Source: an uncultured Aliiroseovarius sp. (lineage in GTDB: Bacteria > Pseudomonadota > Alphaproteobacteria > Rhodobacterales > Rhodobacteraceae). Taken from it: DNA of 64,000 nt. This document shows, piece by piece, positions 61,057-64,000 of this stretch. The stretch is taken from assembly GCF_947492455.1 (NCBI RefSeq), contig NZ_CANLNB010000002.1, forward strand, positions 496,001-560,000, given 5' to 3'. Every line of letters begins with the position of its first letter. Position 1 is the first letter of the stretch. The translations under genes and the position numbers were made by a program. The notes under the pieces are model-generated. The model was not told the DNA's origin. It saw only the letters and a list, made by a program, of their open reading frames with translations, and searched no databases.

Positions 61057-62265
61057 TTATTCGGCGGCTTGCAGCTCGGCCACGACGGTTGCCAGATCGG
61101 CGTCACCCTCAAGATCGGCAAGCGCAAAGTTTTCACGCACCGCATCCTGAGACAGGGCGATGTTTTTAACGACTGTTGCGCCATCACCGGCAGGACCATA
61201 AGCGGATCCGTTTACCGCAAAATAGACCGACCCTGCATTGCCCGACCGCATAATCGGCGCCTGTTCGGTCTTCGGCAGGACATAGGTCTCGCCCGCGTCG
61301 AGGATCTTTTCGAAGATCACGCTGCCATCTGCAGTCTGGATACGAACCCATGACGGGCGAACGGCAAACACAGCCACATCTGCAGCATCTGCCCCAAGCA
61401 CCTGCACTTTACCTGCGACCGGCGCTGCGCTGGCAAGGCGCGTATCGCTTTCCGGGAAGCTTTCTTCGATGACAGGAAGCTCAGGCGTTTGAAGCCCAGC
61501 CAAAACGCCAACTGAATTCGGGTTCAGCGTTGAAATCGGTGCGTCGCGATGGGTCAGAACCGGCACGTCCAGCGCCTGCGGGCGATAGAGGCGATCCAGA
61601 GCCTCGACAGTCGGCGGCGCGGTCAGGCCAGCGGCGGCGACTTGGGTGTTTTCACCGTCGGCAGCAAGGGGAGCGTTTTCCAGCTCAGGCAGCTCAGACA
61701 AGACACCCGGCGTCTGTTCGATCGGTGCAAAATCAACCCGCTGGACTTCCTTCAGCATGGCCCATCCGCCATAGCCCAGACCACCGATCAGCAGAAGCAA
61801 CATCGAAATTGATCCGATTGCGCCCGGCTCGATCCCGGCAAAAATGCTTTCCTTTTGGGGGACCCAGGTTGCGTTTGGATTGGACAGGGGATCTCCGCGG
61901 TGTTCAGAGGTGCGCTGCGCCTTCTTCTCGCTGACCAGCCCATTGGACAGGCCGCGGTCCACTTCAAAGCCAGCCTCGGCACAGAAGGTCGAATAGGCCC
62001 ATTCGGGATCAAGCCCCAGATAACGCGCATAAGAGCGCACGTAGCCCGCAATGAAACCCTGCGACGCGAAGGCCGAGGGATCTGCGTTTTCAATGGCTGC
62101 GATGTAGTTGGCTTTGATCTTCAGCTCGCGCTGAACGTCTAAAAGAGACTTCCCAAGAGTCGCACGTTCGCCGCGCATCACATCGCCCAACAGGACCTCG
62201 TAGGAATCGAACCCCGTAGGTTGTTCTTCATCCTCGACCCGTGACGTGCTCCAACGCCCGATCAT
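61057..62265 (-). CDS. RodZ-like helix-turn-helix membrane protein
   Basis: 402 residues. N-terminal HTH (GKSLLDVQRELKIKANYIAAIENADPSAFASQGFIAGYVRSYARYLGL), one membrane segment near residue 155 (GSISMLLLLIGGLGYGGWAM), and a C-terminal DUF4115 domain (VRPSWVRIQTADGSVIFEKILDAGETYVLPKTEQAPIMRSGNAGSVYFAVNGSAYGPAGDGATVVKNIAL). RodZ links MreB to the cell wall. ispG follows, as in many alphaproteobacteria. Confidence 0.93.
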   Translation of the reverse strand: MIGRWSTSRVEDEEQPTGFDSYEVLLGDVMRGERATLGKSLLDVQRELKIKANYIAAIENADPSAFASQGFIAGYVRSYARYLGLDPEWAYSTFCAEAGFEVDRGLSNGLVSEKKAQRTSEHRGDPLSNPNATWVPQKESIFAGIEPGAIGSISMLLLLIGGLGYGGWAMLKEVQRVDFAPIEQTPGVLSELPELENAPLAADGENTQVAAAGLTAPPTVEALDRLYRPQALDVPVLTHRDAPISTLNPNSVGVLAGLQTPELPVIEESFPESDTRLASAAPVAGKVQVLGADAADVAVFAVRPSWVRIQTADGSVIFEKILDAGETYVLPKTEQAPIMRSGNAGSVYFAVNGSAYGPAGDGATVVKNIALSQDAVRENFALADLEGDADLATVVAELQAAE

Positions 62266-62316
62266 ACAACTGCTCCTGATGCCTCTTGTCCCTAGGACAC
62301 GATTCGTGGTCCATCG

Positions 62317-62332
62317 TTTCCCTGCAGGGAAA
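62317..62332. repeat. 16-base perfect palindrome upstream of rodZ
   Basis: TTTCCCTGCAGGGAAA, centred in the 106-base gap between hemA and rodZ. Could be a regulator site for rodZ or the stem of a short hemA terminator; no T-run follows. Confidence 0.45.
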
Positions 62333-62371
62333 GTAACACATCACGCAAAATTGTGTATATTAACTTTCGGC

Positions 62372-63595
62372 TTAGGCCGACAGTTCGGCACGATTTAGCT
62401 CACAATGCGACCACAGGCTGTCCAGAGCGCGGACAAGCTTGTCCATTTCGTCCGGGCCGTGAACCGGCGACGGCGTAAACCGCAGGCGCTCTGTGCCGCG
62501 AGGAACCGTCGGGAAGTTGATCGGCTGGACGTAAATCCCGAAGTTTTCCAACAACATATCCGACAGCTGCTTCGTGTGCACCGGATCCCCCACGATCACC
62601 GGCACAATGTGCGAGCCGTGATCGATGATCGGCAGGCCCATCCCTTTCAGGCGGGTCTTCAGGATCTTGGCTTGGGTCTGGTGCTGGTCACGCAGCGACT
62701 GGTCGGTCTTTAGATGCTTAACCGATGCCGCGGCCGCAGCTGCCACCGACGGCGGCAGAGAGGTCGTGAAGATGAAGCCGGGCGCATAAGAACGCACCGC
62801 GTCACACATCTTGGCTGATGCGGCGATATAGCCGCCCATCACGCCGTAGGCTTTCGCCAGCGTGCCGTTGATGATGTCGATCCGGTGGGCGAGGTTATCA
62901 CGCTCGGTGACCCCCGCTCCGCGCGGGCCGTACATGCCCACCGCGTGAACTTCGTCGATATAGGTCAACGCGCCAAACTCGTCGGCCAGATCGCAGATCT
63001 CTTCAATCGGGCCGAAATCACCGTCCATCGAATAGACGCTTTCAAAGGCGATCAGTTTCGGGGCGGCGGGATCGTCGGCTTCCAAAAGCTCGCGCAGATG
63101 GGCGACATCGTTGTGACGGAAGATGCGCTTGGCACCGCCATTGCGGCGCACGCCCTCGATCATCGAGGCATGGTTCAACGCGTCCGAATAGATGATCAGG
63201 CCGGGGAACAGCTTGGGCAGCGTCGACAGGGTTGCGTCATTGGCGATGTAGGCCGAGGTAAAGACCAGCGCGGCTTCCTTGCGGTGCAGGTCGGCCAGCT
63301 CGGCCTCAAGCCGTTTGTGATAGACCGTGGTGCCCGAAATGTTGCGCGTACCGCCCGAACCAGCGCCGGTGGCGTCGATGGCTTCGTGCATGGCTTCAAG
63401 AACAACCGGATGCTGACCCATGCCCAGATAGTCGTTGCCGCACCATACGGTGACGGGCATTTCGCTGCCATCAGGCTTGGTCCACATGGCATGAGGAAAC
63501 TGCCCTTTGCGGCGTTCAATCTCGATGAAGGTGCGATAGCGCCCTTCCTCATGCAGGCGCGACAGCGCCTCGTCCAGCTTGTTTTCGTAGTCCAA
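62372..63595 (-). CDS. hemA: 5-aminolevulinate synthase
   Basis: 407 residues if started at TTG 63595 (ribosome site GGGAGG, spaced 5), exactly the Rhodobacter HemA length and with the family N-terminus [34 protein letters not shown]. An upstream ATG at 63664 adds 23 unrelated residues. PLP enzyme motifs: [31 protein letters not shown] and the Lys in [14 protein letters not shown]. It condenses glycine and succinyl-CoA, the C4 route to haem. An FNR-like site lies 133 bases upstream. Confidence 0.95.
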   Translation of the reverse strand: MDYENKLDEALSRLHEEGRYRTFIEIERRKGQFPHAMWTKPDGSEMPVTVWCGNDYLGMGQHPVVLEAMHEAIDATGAGSGGTRNISGTTVYHKRLEAELADLHRKEAALVFTSAYIANDATLSTLPKLFPGLIIYSDALNHASMIEGVRRNGGAKRIFRHNDVAHLRELLEADDPAAPKLIAFESVYSMDGDFGPIEEICDLADEFGALTYIDEVHAVGMYGPRGAGVTERDNLAHRIDIINGTLAKAYGVMGGYIAASAKMCDAVRSYAPGFIFTTSLPPSVAAAAAASVKHLKTDQSLRDQHQTQAKILKTRLKGMGLPIIDHGSHIVPVIVGDPVHTKQLSDMLLENFGIYVQPINFPTVPRGTERLRFTPSPVHGPDEMDKLVRALDSLWSHCELNRAELSA

Positions 63596-63727
63596 TTTAC
63601 CCTCCCGGGCCGTTTCATCCTGTTCCCTGCGCAGCTTATACAGGGATTCCCCCGCAAAACACATTCAAAAAAACGTATGTCGCGCCTGTTCGCTTGCCCA
63701 TCATCAGGGACTTGGTGCGGTTTTACA

Positions 63728-63741
63728 TTGATCCACCTCAA
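63728..63741. promoter_or_regulatory. hemA: FNR/FnrL-like box upstream of hemA
   Basis: TTGAT-N4-CTCAA matches the FNR consensus TTGAT-N4-ATCAA at 9 of 10 positions. hemA of Rhodobacter is known to be controlled by FnrL. The site lies between hemA and the divergent peptidase gene. Confidence 0.55.
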
Positions 63742-63865
63742 ACGGAAGCGTTTTCATAGCCGACGCGACAACTCGTCCAATCCGCGCTCAGATCGGATCC
63801 GATCTGGACAGTGGCACTGGCAATGATAGGCTCGGTCCAAATTTTCCCGAGACCGGAGACAAGAC

Positions 63866-64000
63866 ATGTCGCTTGATCAAGTTCTGGACCGCATTGATGC
63901 GGACCTTCCCGACGCCCTCGACCGTTTGATGGAGCTTTTGCGCATCCAGTCGATTTCTACTGACCCTGCCTTTGCAGATCACTGCGTAACCGCTGCTGAC
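63866..64000 (+). CDS. M20-family metallopeptidase (partial, runs off window)
   Basis: 45 codons from ATG 63866 (ribosome site GGAGA): MSLDQVLDRIDADLPDALDR then LMELLRIQSISTDPAFADHC. The D..L.R...LLRI.SISTDP....  start is that of M20 dipeptidase-like proteins (ArgE/DapE family). No metal ligand is yet reached. Divergent from hemA; may share the FNR-like site. Confidence 0.75.
   Translation, partial: MSLDQVLDRIDADLPDALDRLMELLRIQSISTDPAFADHCVTAAD

Noticed and set aside
63869-63880. TTGATCAA as a second FNR site
   Set aside because: It lacks the 4-base spacer and is inside the peptidase coding sequence.

Overview
The window reads as ordinary chromosome of an alphaproteobacterium of the Rhodobacteraceae (Roseobacter/Rhodobacter group). 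The evidence is a Rhodobacter-capsulatus-type gene transfer agent (GTA) structural cluster, a C4-pathway hemA of the Rhodobacter length, a heterotetrameric sarcosine oxidase operon, CcmI-type cytochrome c maturation, a free-standing ATM1-like exporter, and GC-rich coding sequence on both strands. No CRISPR array, insertion sequence, integrase or rRNA operon was seen; one tRNA gene, tRNA-Leu(UAG), is present.

Layout. 1-8.4 kb (minus strand): a gapless head and tail module of a GTA, from orfg1 (small terminase) through terminase, portal, protease, capsid, connectors and major tail protein to tape measure and the start of orfg12, cut by the window edge. 8.5-15.1 kb (minus): mltG-fabF, a diverged HisA-like gene, acpP, fabG, fabD and a membrane protein, i.e. 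fatty-acid synthesis plus a glycan-strand terminase. 15.2-16.7 kb (plus): rpsF-rpsR-rplI. 16.7-21 kb: DUF1992 protein, a lipoprotein transglycosylase, trigger factor, tRNA-Leu and NAD(P)HX repair. 21.2-23 kb: glnB-glnA. 23-28.9 kb: a small lipoprotein, a DUF3445 haem-dependent demethylase, an alpha/beta hydrolase-OsmC fusion, then alr-mlaE-mlaF with a PqiA-like protein. 29-36.2 kb (plus): radA, cvpA, purF, an SDR, and surE-pcm-nlpD. 36.3-39.9 kb (minus): yfgM-bamB-der, the conserved outer-membrane-assembly/GTPase group. 40-49 kb: an RND efflux pair, an ATM1-type ABC exporter divergent from an ArsR regulator, a LysM protein and a LOG-family protein. 49.3-51.4 kb: rarD, sodB and a secreted protein. 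51.7-56.9 kb: soxBDAG. 57-59.6 kb: ccmI-ruvX-DUF1289 and a secreted protein. 59.8-63.6 kb: rodZ-ispG and hemA; a truncated M20 peptidase closes the window.

The GTA module is the most notable system. Beyond the known genes it has structured untranslated spacers: a UUCG-loop hairpin directly after the capsid gene, two perfect inverted repeats between terminase and portal, and an intrinsic-terminator-like hairpin between a candidate promoter and orfg1. A second notable pattern is an intergenic repeat family (hairpins followed by a core of the form CCCC-RGGATATTT-N-AAGAAAAT). It has five copies at four loci, all of them spacers between convergent genes. Other points of interest are the HisA paralogue with a catalytic Asp changed to Glu, a mini-ORF coupled between soxB and soxD, a TTG-started hemA behind an FNR-like box, and an RND pump with extra membrane segments and a His-rich loop. 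Functions are assigned from visible motifs, length and gene order; no database search was run.
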